Of a stretch of DNA of 64,000 nucleotides, positions 11,579 through 22,808 are shown in pieces; the first letter of the stretch is position 1, and every line of letters begins with the position of its first letter. Made by a program: the position numbers and the translations under genes. Under the pieces are notes generated by a model. That model did no database searches. It was not told the origin of the DNA and was given only the letters and a program-made list of their open reading frames with translations. The stretch comes from Portulaca oleracea (lineage: Eukaryota > Streptophyta > Magnoliopsida > Caryophyllales > Portulacaceae), in assembly GCA_029582165.1 (NCBI GenBank), contig CM055871.1, positions 4,843,501 to 4,907,500 of the forward strand. The letters run 5' to 3'.

Positions 11579-11629
<51 letters not shown>
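11579..11629. repeat. (TA)n microsatellite, right part
   Basis: Continuation of the TA tract of 1067-1145 beyond the two insertions. Confidence 0.95.
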
Positions 11630-11630
<1 letters not shown>

Positions 11631-12044
11631 TAAATGAAAACCCTAGTGTATTTGTTTTCTTAGAGTTGATATGTGGATGATTTTTGTAATGTTTTTATGT
11701 TAAATTTTTCTCATAGCCTTGTAGAATAAACTAGATGTTTTTATTGTGTTGAAAATTTGTGTATTTAAATAGAATAACCATTATTATACAATTGCGTACG
11801 TATATATATAATTAACCCAAAAAAGTTGATAAATCTAGTAAAAAAATATATAAGAGTAATGGACCCAATAAGGACCTGCTATGGACCCATGGACCCACAG
11901 ACCCGACGAGTCCGGGTCCGGATCCAAGTTTTTGGGACCCACCGGGTTTCGGGGCGGGTCTAGGTCTAAAAAAAATTGGCGGGTCCGGATTCGGGTCCAG
12001 TTGGACATGCCCCAGACCCGCCCATTGCCATCCCTATTCCCACT

Positions 12045-12265
12045 ACAACATATCATATATTAAAGAATTTTGAACCCATTCAAGCACCAGTATATCCATT
12101 TCAGCAAGTCCATTAGTAATCCTTTTATCAAAGGGTTAGCTAGATTCAAGAGTTTATTTGACATAGATTATAGTTATAATACTATCTTAAATCAACTACC
12201 TAACATAAACAAATCTCAAGTTAATGTGCCTAAATTTCCCATTATAGATTTTACTAGGTCTAGAC
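12045..12265 (-). pseudogene. Copia-1 RNase H, C-terminal piece
   Basis: Minus strand reads KIYNGKFRHINLRFVYV, then NGLAEM, with interspersed stops. This matches the copia RNase H end in which K-Y-N-x-K-x-R-H-I is followed by the K-G-L region. It continues directly from 20437-20627 when Copia-Y is removed, and runs into 3' untranslated DNA across the hAT insertion (12045 joins 872). Confidence 0.7.
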
Positions 12266-12656
12266 TGTTAGGTTTTAGGTTGTCTATTTCCTAAACAGAT
12301 ACAGATTAATTGGCGGAATATTATAACAGTTATAAACAATTAATCAACACAATTGCAGAGGCTTCAGTAATTATACCTGATCGCTAATTCCTGCTGAAGA
12401 AGAGGTTGCCCTTCCAGATTCCAACGCTGAAACCCTCTACTGAAAAGTCCACGCAGCACTCCATGAACCCGATTGCTAGATCGACCCGATCGAGACGAAT
12501 CTCAATCTAAGATGTATGTGAGATTGTTTCAGGAAACTAATAGTGTTTCCTGAAACTAGAACTGCAAACTAAAAGAGAGAGGAACTCAGGAAATCACCCT
12601 GGTATCTCTCTAAGAGTCGAAGGCAGTTGGTGTGGAATAATCTCTCCCAGAGACCC

Positions 12657-12665
12657 CTTTATATA
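12657..12665 (-). promoter_or_regulatory. Copia-Y LTR TATA box
   Basis: TATATAAAG on the minus strand; the equivalent in the right LTR is near 19971-19979. Confidence 0.7.
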
Positions 12666-12739
12666 GTGTTTAGAAAACCTAGGGATAGGGTTCAAAAACC
12701 CTAAAGGGCCGAAAAGAGCAACGGCGCATCTTCTGGGCC

Positions 12740-12888
12740 CAACACGGTCCGTGTTGAAACAACACGGTCCGTGTTGGACTCCAGAGAGTCCAATTATTCG
12801 GCCCATGGACACCACGGACCGTGGTGTCTCAACACGGACCGTGTTGGGTCAACACGGTTCGTGTTGAGCCCAATTCGGTCCGTGTTTG
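12740..12888. promoter_or_regulatory. Palindrome array in Copia-Y U3
   Basis: Near-palindromic 17-mers: CAACACGGTCCGTGTTG (12740 and 12760), CACCACGGACCGTGGTG (12810), CAACACGGACCGTGTTG (12830), CAACACGGTTCGTGTTG (12850) and a degenerate sixth copy (12871). Spacing is 20-50 bp. Position upstream of the TATA box suggests transcription-factor sites; the regulator is unknown. Confidence 0.7.
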
Positions 12889-13122
12889 GCTGATTTTTCA
12901 CAGAAATCAGTTTCCTACTTTTCTAAACTTGATACAATATCATTTAAGTTACATACATTGTTCCAGGGCACTGACTTGTGTGACCCAGTAGGACCAAATA
13001 ATATAGTTGTAATTAAACATATTTAATTACCAATTATAGAGGTCTCTAGCAAGACATATAATTACTATATTACTTTGGTTTAATCTCCGTGTGTATCGAA
13101 CATTGTCGGGACATTCCCAACA

Positions 13123-13142
13123 ATCTCCCACTTGTCCCACAA
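13123..13142 (-). other. Copia-Y polypurine tract
   Basis: Minus strand GTGGGACAAGTGGGAGATTG directly before the 3' LTR, the standard plus-strand primer position. Confidence 0.8.
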
Positions 13143-13879
13143 GTGTTCGATTCCTTGAATTCCCTTGTCACTTACTGTCTCTAGTTCGGATAAGGTAAGC
13201 TAAAGTCATCCTTATGTAAGACCCGAACGTTCCTCGATCTCCGAGTTTAGACTTTGAAAAAACAGATGATCAACTATTGATTCAACTGAGCTCGGCCAAG
13301 CATTTTCAGTCCAATCTCACCGAGTGGCCAACGAGACAACTGTTCCTAATAGGGAGGACAATGCCATCTTGTTCAGACACACATTCTCACATGATCCAAC
13401 TGTAACCCAGACACCGCCTTTATAGCCTACTGTTACGAAAGACGTTTGACGCGCTCCAAAGTCACAGCAGACCATGTAGTCTATGTATTGAACTCAGGAT
13501 TTAGGAATTTTGAGTAGTGAGAGCTCTTATGACATTCCTAACTTAAAGAGCTCCCACTGCGGGTCAGTTCGGTAGTTGTTCTCAAAGCACCCATGTGATT
13601 GATTTATGATGTCATCACATCACTATGATCACGAAACTTGATCATCACCTCAATCCTACATGCTAATTGTGTTGATATTATCACCGTTCCTACGTGATAA
13701 TACAATTAGGAACCGTGTCGACTATCGACCAAGACTAGCGTTATCAAGTTCACTAATGGGGTTTGAATCGAACCTCATCCAATTTCCCATTTTGAATGCT
13801 AACCTTTTTGGACATTTACATAATTCTAAACCACAATTGATGTAAATTTTGGAATCTTATTCTCAATGATGAATCAACA

Positions 13880-14135
13880 AGGTCATAATTCATGAACGAT
13901 TCATGCAAATTTGATTTGTTAATATTCCGGAATGTGTTTAATACATATTGCCCATGCATGACTATCATGCTATAACTACAACAGGGGTTTAGTACATAAT
14001 ACTTGCAATGAACCTCGTACATATACAATCTCACTAATGACCTTTCATATAGGAAGATATTTCCGGAACACATGTTTGGATTCATAGTGAGCTTCAGTTC
14101 CTTTGCTTGAGTGATGGCTCCTATCAATAAGGCTT
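13880..14135 (-). pseudogene. Copia-Y RNase H relic
   Basis: Minus strand reads IGAITQAKELKLTMN followed by a degenerate RSLVRLY segment, matching the A-I-A-Q-A-K-E-P ... H-L-I-R-E-I stretch of copia RNase H. Catalytic residues cannot be traced. Heavily substituted. Confidence 0.5.
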
Positions 14136-14639
14136 CATTTCTCTCGCAAGGCTAGAAACATCACCCAGTTCTGAAAAACGAACTTCGCAATCCTAACAGT
14201 TTCTGCCACAACTTCTAAAGTCGTGTCATACTTGTCTTATTTGTAGAATTAACAGCATGTCATGTTAGGAACTTCTTCCAGTTCACCTTAATACCACTCA
14301 ATACAGATTGTATAATTTTCTTTGACCTTTCAGATAATCATATTTCTCTGCATGAGTGTAGCATCAATGCAACTCTTCACACTTAGCTTTTATCAACCAC
14401 TTTAGACTTAGGACACATCCTTAGTTTTGCTTATATACAATGTATATGTTATGCTGGACTTTGAACATCTCATGGCATACATTAATCTCATGCCTGAAGC
14501 ATGAGTTATATGTCTCATCCTTCTTAAAACTTCTTATTGTTTTGAGACAATCAAATTCCGTAAGGACATGCCATGATTTTGGAAATTAATCCATTCTCGA
14601 AATGAGTTGAACTATTCAACACCTAGTTAACTTTGATTC

Positions 14640-15120
14640 AAACAATCAAAATCTTTAATCTATCATTATAAATCTTGTCTCCAAGAAAATTCTTAGCCCC
14701 ACCAATCCTTCACTTTGAAAATTATTTCCAAGTCAACCTCAGTAGAAGCAACATTGGAATATTTCTTCTTAGTATGTAGTATGTCAATCACATACGATAT
14801 CAGAAAACACATTGCTCCCACTGAACTTCTTGTAAACACAATATTATCTTTGGCACTTCCCAGTATGTCAAATCTTTTTGATATCCTGGTCAAGAAGGTC
14901 AATGATTCCAACTCCTAGAAGCTTCCTTAAGACCATAGATGGTCTCTTGAAGTTTACAAGTATTTCAACAAAAGACCACTCAGTTGTGTCAAGTACATCC
15001 CTTTCTTCAAAATCTAATTTTGAAGTCAGTCTTGATGTCTATCTTAATGAACCCATGTTTTGCCTTAAAAACCCTCACTTGCCTGATGGCTCACACCTTC
15101 AGACAAATCAACCAAGTCCT
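14640..15120 (-). pseudogene. Copia-Y reverse transcriptase relic
   Basis: Scattered frames give IYGLKEASRSWN-like text near 14960-14900, a VYKK-F-SGSNV segment near 14840, ISYVIDIL where YVDDIL should be, and ISKRFDILGSAK near 14880-14900. The catalytic aspartate pair is not preserved (VID instead of VDD). Confidence 0.55.
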
Positions 15121-15899
15121 AAACTTAGTTGAATACATGGAATCCATTTTAGACTTGGTTGCATGGAATCTTGATTTACTTAAAGCTTCTTTGATGTAGG
15201 TAGAGTCATTACTTTCTAAAAGTAACATCTCACGTTCATCCATAGAAGATCGATATCTTTGTGGCTAACAGAGTTGTTTACCTGACCTTGCTTGGAGTAA
15301 TGTTCATGACACCCTCTCCTCAACGTTTTGAGAAACTTCAACTGCCTCAACCTTGTTCTTAATTTTCCGACAAATAGGAAAATTTGAATTAGGATCAAGT
15401 AGCAGAGTTTCATGGATGATTATAGTGTTTTGTGTCTCTCGAACTTCGGTAAGTTCAAAATCTCTCCCACTCTTTCTTTTAGAAAATAACATATTCTCTA
15501 AGAAGAAAGTATTTTGAGACACAAACACTTTTCTCTACAACAATTTGTAGAAGTGATACTCCTTTCTTTCAGAAGACGGTTCAAGAACCTCTCTTCTCCT
15601 AATGCTTCCGATAATCTTTATTCAGTAATTAGAGCTATGGTTAATTGCGTGTATCCCCAAAAGGTAATCGGCAATGTTGACTCAACCATCACTTATCAGA
15701 CCATATCTAATAAGGTGTGATACCTGCTCTTAGATACGTCAATGAGACGTCGTATTCTTAGAGGAGAGAGTCATGAAACAATTCCATATTCTCTGGAATG
15801 GTCAATGAAATCTTTGGCTCAAATACCCACCTCTTCAATCTAATTGAAGGGTTTTGATTTTCTTGCCAAGTTGGTTTTGTACTTCACTTTGAAACTCTT

Positions 15900-16600
15900 T
15901 GAACATTTTCAAAGGATTTGGACTTGTGGCGTATTAAGTAGATATACCCATATCTACTAAAAAATCGTCACTGTAAGTGATGAAATAGTACAGTAAACCT
16001 TTTTCTAGCACTAGTGCTCATAGGCCCACATACATCAGTATGTATGCATCCTAATAAGTCATTAGCTTGTTCACCAATTCCAATAAAAGGTGATTTTAGT
16101 CATCTTACTCATCAGACATGCTTTGCAAACATTGAACTTTTCAAAGTTTAGGTTTTCCAAAATCCTGCACTATGCAGTTTCGAATACATTTGATTAATAT
16201 GACTTAAGCTTATAGTGCCGTAATTGTGTTTCATTTGAGTCATTTGTTCAAACTCTTGGCTCAACTATTAGCATCCTTTCAATCTTATCTAGGTGTTCTT
16301 CATTGTTTTGCCAAGATTACTTCATTTTGGAAATCTTTAAACTATTTTAATATTCCACTTGGATGAATCTCATAGACATGAATCACCATGTGTTATTTTA
16401 TTCATCTCAAGTAATTCACCCTTGTACTTGTGCTCAATTGGTCTACATACATCCATATGCATGAGTGTTTGTTGGCACGCTCACCCTTTCTTGTAAAGCT
16501 ACACCATGCTTTGCAGACATCACATGTTTCAAAGTCTTATCATTCAAATGTCTATCACTGTGACGCTCAACGCGCCTGATTTGCATGACTTAATAGATAG
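15900..16600 (-). pseudogene. Copia-Y integrase relic, with a duplicated N-terminal part
   Basis: Around 16150-15960 the minus strand reads CLMSKMTK and, after a gap, IHTDVCGPMSTSARKRF, the end of the zinc domain and the first catalytic aspartate region of copia integrase. A second, diverged version of the same junction lies near 16560-16420 (DVCKAWCSF, KGERANKHS, VDQLSTSTR). Two copies in one interior suggest an internal duplication or a recombinant ancestor. Confidence 0.55.
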
Positions 16601-16619
16601 TTACAAGTTTTATGTTTGA

Positions 16620-19560
16620 ACAAGGGTTATTCCTTTCAAACCTTTTGGTTTCGATGTGTTGGGTGTGTTTATCCGAGATCCTCTCTCTCTCTAATTGAGA
16701 GTAAGAAACACTTATAATGAGAACATAGAATCACCTATATATTTCTCTTATAAGTCTTGAGGAAATGGATAAACAACCAACTCTTCATAAGGAACTACAA
16801 CTAATTGTATGTTCCTATTTGTAGGCTGACTCTCATCCTTCAAAGCACATCTACTTTGCTGTAGATACTGCACATTTGCATAAATGCGAGTTTCACAGCC
16901 GGTATCTTATACTCAAAGTGGGTTTAATAAGGGTAGTGTGTATCATATACGCATTTGCCTATAATTGAAATCATATCTCAACTCTTCCTTATAGTTATTC
17001 AAGCACTCAGTGTCATACATGATCTGGTTGTTAACCGATTGCTGTCATTGGTTGGGTATGTACAACTATTTGTCCTTACCTTTCCTTTGACTTCTTGTCT
17101 TTGATAGATTTCTTAAATCTTTATTTTCCCTTTCACTAAAAAAAAAAAAAACTATCTTTGGTCGCCAATCTTTTGGCTAAAGGGGATCTGAGGTTTCTCA
17201 TGTTTTAAAATAGTCAAATTATTTCAGAACATGAGTGCCATCAATTGGCTTTTATCTACCTTAACCGAGACTATCCGGTTATTGGTTTCATATTTGTCAA
17301 CTCTAACTAGTTCGATAAACTTGTTTTTGAGTTGGTAATATTGAAATCATTCCTCTAATCTTCAAACATTTTGAAGTTAAAGTTGTATGAATACTATGAC
17401 ATTACATGTATTCATTTGGCTTGATTGACCTCTTAATATTGATGCCTAGCTCAATGTTATATCAAAGACATATTTCTTTTAATTTGCCCTCAAGACAATC
17501 TTGCGATGACAATGCCAATTAAGGAATTGGTGTTAATTGTTTTTCTCTTTCTCAAGGAGAAAACAATATTTTATTAGTGGTGAGTGAAAAGACATAAACA
17601 ATTCTACGAGACAAGTTGGTTCATTTTATTCATCAAAAGAAATTAAACTAATTTTAATTTCAAATCAAAACACTTTATCAACTCTCACTTAGTGTTTTAA
17701 TTTTAACCAAGACCCACAAGACCCATGGCTTTAAGTGGACTTTGGCCCAACAAAACTTGGTCACATGTTGTCTTTGGTGGATCATCTTATGATCGATCAT
17801 TCAAAAATGACTCTTGGCAAGAAATTTGTATCGAATACAATATTTCTCTTCCTCTGCTCTTGGCCCAAAACTATTTTGATAGCCAATTTGAATTGACCTA
17901 GCTCACACCCTACTTATTAATGATGGACAAATAATTCGCTTTGGCTTTCTTTATTTATCCATCTAAGTGGTGTTTCGGTAGGTTGAGCAATAATTCAATT
18001 ATGAGAGTAGGTTTTATTATCCTAAGCATGCAATTCTAGGTGAACTCTTTCGAAAAGCATAAAAGGCATAATAAAACATGCAATAACAAAATTAAAGCAT
18101 AAATAAAACCCCTAGTATGGCCACCTAGACTTAATTAAACTAATTTAACTAAGCGTTGATAGTCTTCAAGAAAATCTTCTTGGGTCTTGCAACTTCCTTG
18201 GATGAGCTCCCACTCGAATAGACACCTCCATTGCTGTTGGGCTCCCACTCAACTTGTTGTCTCCAATTACAACAAATTTGCAAAGTGTACCTCACAATTG
18301 AGGCCTTACATGAATTAAAATAAAATTAATTGAAATTTAAATTTAAAATTTAATTCAAAGACGGTACGCAGACCGTATTTCACCCAACCCGGTACGCAGA
18401 CCGGTAAAACCGACTATCTATGGCCATACTAGAAGCACATGCAAACATGTAATATTGCAATAATTATATCAAATATAACACATGCTTAAATAACAAATTA
18501 TAAAGGCATATAAATAATTGCAATATAACACATAAGGAAATAAGTACTAAATAAAATTTCCTAAAAGGTTTGCATGATTAATAAAATAAATAAAATCCAA
18601 ATTTTATCTCAGATTCCTAAACAGATTTAGGATTTTATACCTATACATACAAAATACTTGACTTTCCTAAAATCAAGGAGTCTAAAAGATACTATATCTT
18701 TCAAAATTATTGTAAGTTTCCTAAACTTTACAAAATAATAGATTTTATGCCCATTATCTGATTTAGTAGTAATAGGATTTAATAATTAATTTCTAAAATT
18801 AATTACAAACCCTAAAATATACGAATTCACCAAAATCACGCAACACGATCCATGTTGATCCAACACGGTCCGTGTTGCTTCCCAGTTTCGGTTAATTTCG
18901 TGAATGAAAAAACTTAAATAAAACTATCGTAACTTATCGAATTTAAAGATTTCATATCACAGAGTTATCTAATAACCTAATATTAAATATTTTCCAGAAT
19001 TTTAACAATTTCTAAAAGATTGTAAAAATTTAGGGAATTAAACCTTTTAATTCTCCGTTTAAGAGGAAAATAAATAACAGTCCGATAAGTTAAAAAAAAA
19101 AAGTATTTTATAATTTTCCCATACAGTAGGTTCATCTAATATGCTACTGTAAAAATTTCAGAAATTTTCGTTTGATAGTTTATTTCGATTTTTTTATGTT
19201 TACCGTAAAGCTAAATCAGAAAATTCTACAAAACCCTATTTTGCGAATTTAAACCTATTTCATGTATTGCCTACTGTTTAACAATATTAAACATGATTGT
19301 TTCTAAAACATTCAAAATTAAATCGAGTTCATGTTATATTTATTAATTAAACAAACATAAAATCGATTAATTAAAGGCAATAATAACAAAGCATGAAATT
19401 TTACAATAAAATCTCAGATTTATTATCATGAACATCAAAGATTAAAACTTTCATAAAGATTCAAAATTTTAGGCATAAATCTACTCTAGCATATTCATAA
19501 TATAATTCAACTATTGACAAAATTAATTATGAATACAAGTACAATACTTTAGCATGCAAT
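16620..19560. other. Copia-Y 5' interior, no coding signal
   Basis: AT-rich DNA where gag and protease should be. I can find no gag, zinc knuckle or protease motif. It includes a second pair of palindromes (18841-18877) and two GGTACGCAGACCG words near 18364 and 18391. Confidence 0.6.
18841..18877. promoter_or_regulatory. Interior palindrome pair matching the LTR array
   Basis: CAACACGATCCATGTTG followed after 3 bp by CAACACGGTCCGTGTTG, the exact 17-mer of the U3 array, but about 0.7 kb inside the 5' LTR. May be a fossil of an older LTR captured in the interior. Confidence 0.6.
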
Positions 19561-19577
19561 TGGTGGCTCTGATACCA
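19561..19577 (-). other. Copia-Y primer-binding site
   Basis: Minus strand TGGTATCAGAGCCACCA, one base from the 5' LTR end; matches plant initiator tRNA-Met including the CCA tail complement. Confidence 0.93.
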
Positions 19578-19578
19578 C

Positions 19579-20436
19579 TGTTAGGTTTTAGGTTGTCTAT
19601 TTCCTAAACAGATACAGATTAATTGGCGGAATATTATAACAGTTATAAACAATTAATCAACACAATTGCAGAGGCTTCAGTAATTATACCTGATCGCTAA
19701 TTCCTGCTGAAGAAGAGGTTGACCTTCCAGATTCCAACGCTGAAACCCTCTACTGAAAAGTCCACGCAGCACTCCATGAACCCGATTGCTAGATCGACCC
19801 CATCGAGACGAATCTCAATCTAAGATGTATGTGAGATTGTTTCAGGAAACTAATAGTGTTTCCTGAAACTAGAACTGCAAACTAAAAGAGAGAGGAACTC
19901 AGGAAATCACCCTGGTATCTCTCTAAGAGTCAAAGGCAGTTGGTGTGGAATAATATCTCCCAGAGACCCCTTTATATAGTGTTTAGAAAACCTAGGGATA
20001 GGGTTCAAAAACCCTAAAGGGCCGAAAAGAGCAACGGCGCATCTTCTGGGCCCAACACGGTCCGTGTTGAAACAACACGGTCCGTGTTGGACTCCAGAGA
20101 GTCCAATTATTCGGCCCATGGACACCACGGACCGTGGTGTCTCAACACGGGCCGTGTTGGGGTCAACACGGCCCGTGTTGAGCCCAATTCGGTCCGTGTT
20201 GGGCTGATTTTTCACAGAAATCAGTTTCCAACTTTTCTAAACTTGATACAATATCATTTAGGTTACATACATTGTTCCAGGGCACTGACTTGTGTGACCC
20301 AGTAGGATCAAATAATATAGTTGTAATTAAACATATTTAATTACCAATTATAGAGGTCTCTAGCAAGACATATAATTACTATATTACTTTGGTTTAATCT
20401 CCGTGTGTATCGAATATTGTCGGGACATTCCCAACA
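19579..20436 (-). mobile_element. Copia-Y 5' LTR
   Basis: 858 bp and nearly identical to 12266-13122. Visible differences are isolated substitutions plus variation inside the palindrome array (near 20053-20203), where two CGGNC centres became GGGCC/GGCCC. Confidence 0.92.
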
Positions 20437-20441
20437 TAGAC

Positions 20442-20627
20442 ATGGTCATCTGGCTATCGTAGTACAAGGAAATGATAGAGATAGGTTGTGACCATAACTT
20501 AATATTCATCAATAGATTCCTTAGCTATTGTGCTACCTTGCTTTCTGCAGCTAAAGCAATTAACTTTACCTCCATAGAAGAGTATGAGTTAAATGTTTGC
20601 TTTTAAGAGACCCAACTAATGGCTCCT
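20442..20627 (-). pseudogene. Copia-1 RNase H, N-terminal piece
   Basis: Minus strand reads AISWVS, then KQTFNSYSSMEVKLIALA, then LRNLLMNIKLWSQPI, with stops. This is the copia RNase H block S-x-M-E-x-E-x-I-A-L-A followed by W-L-R-N-L-L. It joins 12265 across Copia-Y and is cut on its other side by Gypsy-Z. Confidence 0.75.
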
Positions 20628-20871
20628 TGAAGCATATCAGGTTCCTTTTTCGACCCTTGTTACTTGGGCCAAGCAAGTTGCTTCTCGGCCGGTCGAATCA
20701 CTCCAATTCCACATCGACCTGGGGCTAAGCCGAGTGCTCACAGTCATCCAATGGATGGGCCGTGATCACCTCTAAAGGGGCTTCCTTTTCATATCAGCAA
20801 GAATAAAGAGAATGGGACCGAAGAAGAGGTGAGAAGGAGAAGAAAAAAGGAGGAAAGGGGAGCATCAGGTC

Positions 20872-21465
20872 CGTCACGACCGTGACTCACACTGTCACAC
20901 TTGTGATAGGCCCTAGGGGACGTCTAGGGCTGAGGAAAAGGACGACGCGAGCACGACTACTCTGGTCGAGACCGTGGCCCCAGTCCCCCCCCCCCCCACC
21001 GCACTCCTCTTTTGTCCTTAGGTTTTCAACGTTGGACCAGGAGGTCATCACCCTCTGACATTCCTGCAACGACTGTGACCCCAGGCTAGCCTTGGCTGTC
21101 GCGCTCGTGACGGTCCTATCACAACCGCGACAACTCTGCTCTCACTTGTGAAGGAGTTGGAGGCTAAGGGTCGTCATGCCCGCGACGAGAAGGTCGCGCC
21201 CTTGACATCTGGAAGCTGTCGTAATCATCACAATCGCGACAACAGTGTCACGACTGGGACGCGAACCCCTCGTACTATCATCGCGGTCGTGACTCCAAAG
21301 TCGCGAGCTCGCGACCGTGACTCATGGAGGCGATTCTCGAAGGGGTTTTCTCCCATCGCCCGCCGCGGCCACTACATGGCCCCTTACACCTGCGACGATC
21401 AAACCTGGAAGGTGCTCCCTCGTACAAGAAAATATGTCGCAGTCGCGATGACCTGTCTCGCGCCC
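20872..21465. promoter_or_regulatory. CACG/CGTG inverted-repeat array in Gypsy-Z U3
   Basis: Repeated words such as GTCACGACCGTGAC, GTCGCGCTCGTGAC, CGCGACCGTGAC and GTCGCAGTCGCGATGAC. They make this stretch much more GC-rich than its surroundings. The same array, diverged, occurs in the 3' LTR at 43698-44270. It lies upstream of the TATA-like box. Confidence 0.6.
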
Positions 21466-21932
21466 GCGATAGCCCTGTTGATTCGTCTTTTTCCCTTTCT
21501 TCATTAAGGGTAGTTTTTTCTTTTCTTTCCTAATCAATGTAATTATGTTTTAAGCCTTTTCCTTCCCAATGTATTTGTTAAATTAGATTATGCTTTGAGA
21601 TGTAATTAACTTTTGGGCTAATGCCCCTTTTTATTGATAATCTCTCTTGGGTTCTATCCCTATCCGTACCTATATATGGGTAATTTTAAAAAGAGGGACT
21701 TAGCTTTTGATGAATGAACAAGGTATTTTTGAGACATACACAAAACTCTTTCTAAAATCTTGTGCTCTTTATCCATTGCAATGCTAATGGTGGTGAGATC
21801 AAGTCATTCCATTATTGATTAGTAGTGGTTCTCCTTTATCTAAACATGGTGGGGTGTTAATTCTTGGTGGTGGGTCATCTTTTACCGAAGAATATATCAA
21901 GTTCCATAAGGGATTAAGCTTTTGGTGTATTC

Positions 21933-22606
21933 TGTTGGAGGAAAAGGAGTAACGGTATATAAAAAACAATGGAAACTCGCTTGGATAACGCTAAGAGTCG
22001 TGGCCTAAAACTCACTTTCCTTAAGAACTATTTACTATACCGTAAATGTTCAAAGGGATAAAACTTAGCACGTTTTACACTCAAGAATAATAGTTTCTCT
22101 CTTGAATCACTCAAGTATAGGTGCAGTCTAGACAAGAATGAGGATGTGATTAGCTTAGAATGGTGTGTCTCAAATAGCTTGGAATGTCTCTTATTTATAG
22201 GAGACTTTCACCCTCTTAGAATACCCTTTAGTCAAAGGATAATCAAGAGACTTAATGGAGAATCATATCCTTAATATGACCTTGACCAAGTCAAGTCATA
22301 TAGCTGTTGAATATCTTAATAATCGTGCTTAATTACAATATCAAACACTAATTACATAAAATCATATAGCCGTTAGAAATTAAAACAGTTTTGGGATCCA
22401 ACATGGTCCGTGTTGGGTACAACACAACCCGTGTTGACCCCAGGAATGTTTCCTTTGTTCTCTGGAGACCAACACGACTCGTGTTGGTCCCAGACTAACC
22501 CGTGTTGATCATATTCTTGCGTTTTACTTATATATGATCCTTGTACTTGTTATATATAATTCTTTAGGCTATATAATCATCTTATACTCTTGAAATATTT
22601 CCAACA
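21933..22606 (-). mobile_element. Copia-W solo LTR in Gypsy-Z LTR
   Basis: TGTTGG...CCAACA, 674 bp, perfect TSD TATTC (21928-21932, 22607-22611). Nearly identical to the LTR at 24803-25480. Contains CAACACGNNNCGTGTTG-type palindromes (22399-22510) and a minus-strand TATAAATA inside a palindrome (TCTTATTTATAGGAGA, 22189-22204). Confidence 0.92.
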
Positions 22607-22617
22607 TATTCTTCCTT

Positions 22618-22620
22618 GGC

Positions 22621-22689
<69 letters not shown>

Positions 22690-22690
22690 C
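22618..22690. repeat. (TTA)n microsatellite
   Basis: Pure trinucleotide run; the same site is expanded in the duplicated block at 25494-25552 but short (TATTATTATTATC) in the 3' LTR, near 44748. This shows recent expansion in the 5' LTR lineage. Confidence 0.95.
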
Positions 22691-22795
22691 TTCCTATTCC
22701 GTCAAGTCTATTATCATCTATTCCTCAAGAACAACAAAGGCGTATATATAATCAAACACGGATTTCTATTATCCTCATTACGCATACACTCCATT

Positions 22796-22808
22796 TGGTG
22801 TGAGAGCT
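22796..22808 (+). other. Gypsy-Z primer-binding site, degenerate
   Basis: TTGGTGTGAGAGC, corresponding to TTGGTATCAGAGC. The duplicated copy at 25675-25687 reads TTGCTATCAGAGC, so each copy has decayed differently from the tRNA-iMet consensus. Confidence 0.65.

Larger units (their letters stand above)
873..12036. mobile_element. hAT-superfamily element (non-autonomous), swollen by nested insertions
   Basis: The ends are inverted repeats: TAGGGATGGCAATAGG at 873 and the complement of TAGGGATGGCAATGGG ending at 12036, followed inward by many GGGTCC/GGGTCTGG subterminal repeats. The flanks carry a perfect 8-bp duplication TTCCCACT (865-872 and 12037-12044), the length expected for hAT. Only about 0.6 kb is hAT sequence (873-1066 and 11629-12036) plus a (TA)n tract. 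The rest is a MULE and a copia element sitting inside the (TA)n. No transposase is present, so it would have depended on one supplied in trans. Confidence 0.88.
12266..13122 (-). mobile_element. Copia-Y 3' LTR
   Basis: 857 bp. U3 holds six CAACACGGNCCGTGTTG-type inverted repeats (12740-12888). The minus-strand TATA box (TATATAAAG) is at 12657-12665, about 75-220 bp downstream of them in transcription order. Confidence 0.92.
12266..20436 (-). mobile_element. Copia-Y: complete LTRs around a decayed interior
   Basis: Direct LTRs 12266-13122 and 19579-20436 (TGTTAG...CCAACA) flank a 6.4-kb interior. TSD TAGAC is perfect (12261-12265, 20437-20441). The PBS for tRNA-iMet (TGGTATCAGAGCCACCA, minus strand, 19577-19561) lies next to the right LTR and a purine tract (AAGTGGGAGAT) next to the left LTR, so it is transcribed leftwards. 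Copia integrase, RT and RNase H are recognisable only as short frameshifted relics, and no gag is seen. The LTRs differ by only about a dozen substitutions by eye, far less damage than the interior shows, pointing to a non-autonomous element recently copied by another element's proteins. Confidence 0.9.
20628..22793 (+). mobile_element. Gypsy-Z 5' LTR (interrupted)
   Basis: About 1.49 kb once the 674-bp copia solo LTR (21933-22606) and its duplicated TATTC are removed, versus 1.41 kb for the 3' LTR. The difference is mostly the expanded (TTA)n at 22618-22690. U3 contains many GTCACGACCGTGAC-type inverted repeats (about 20872-21320). A plus-strand TATATAT lies at 21671. Confidence 0.85.
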
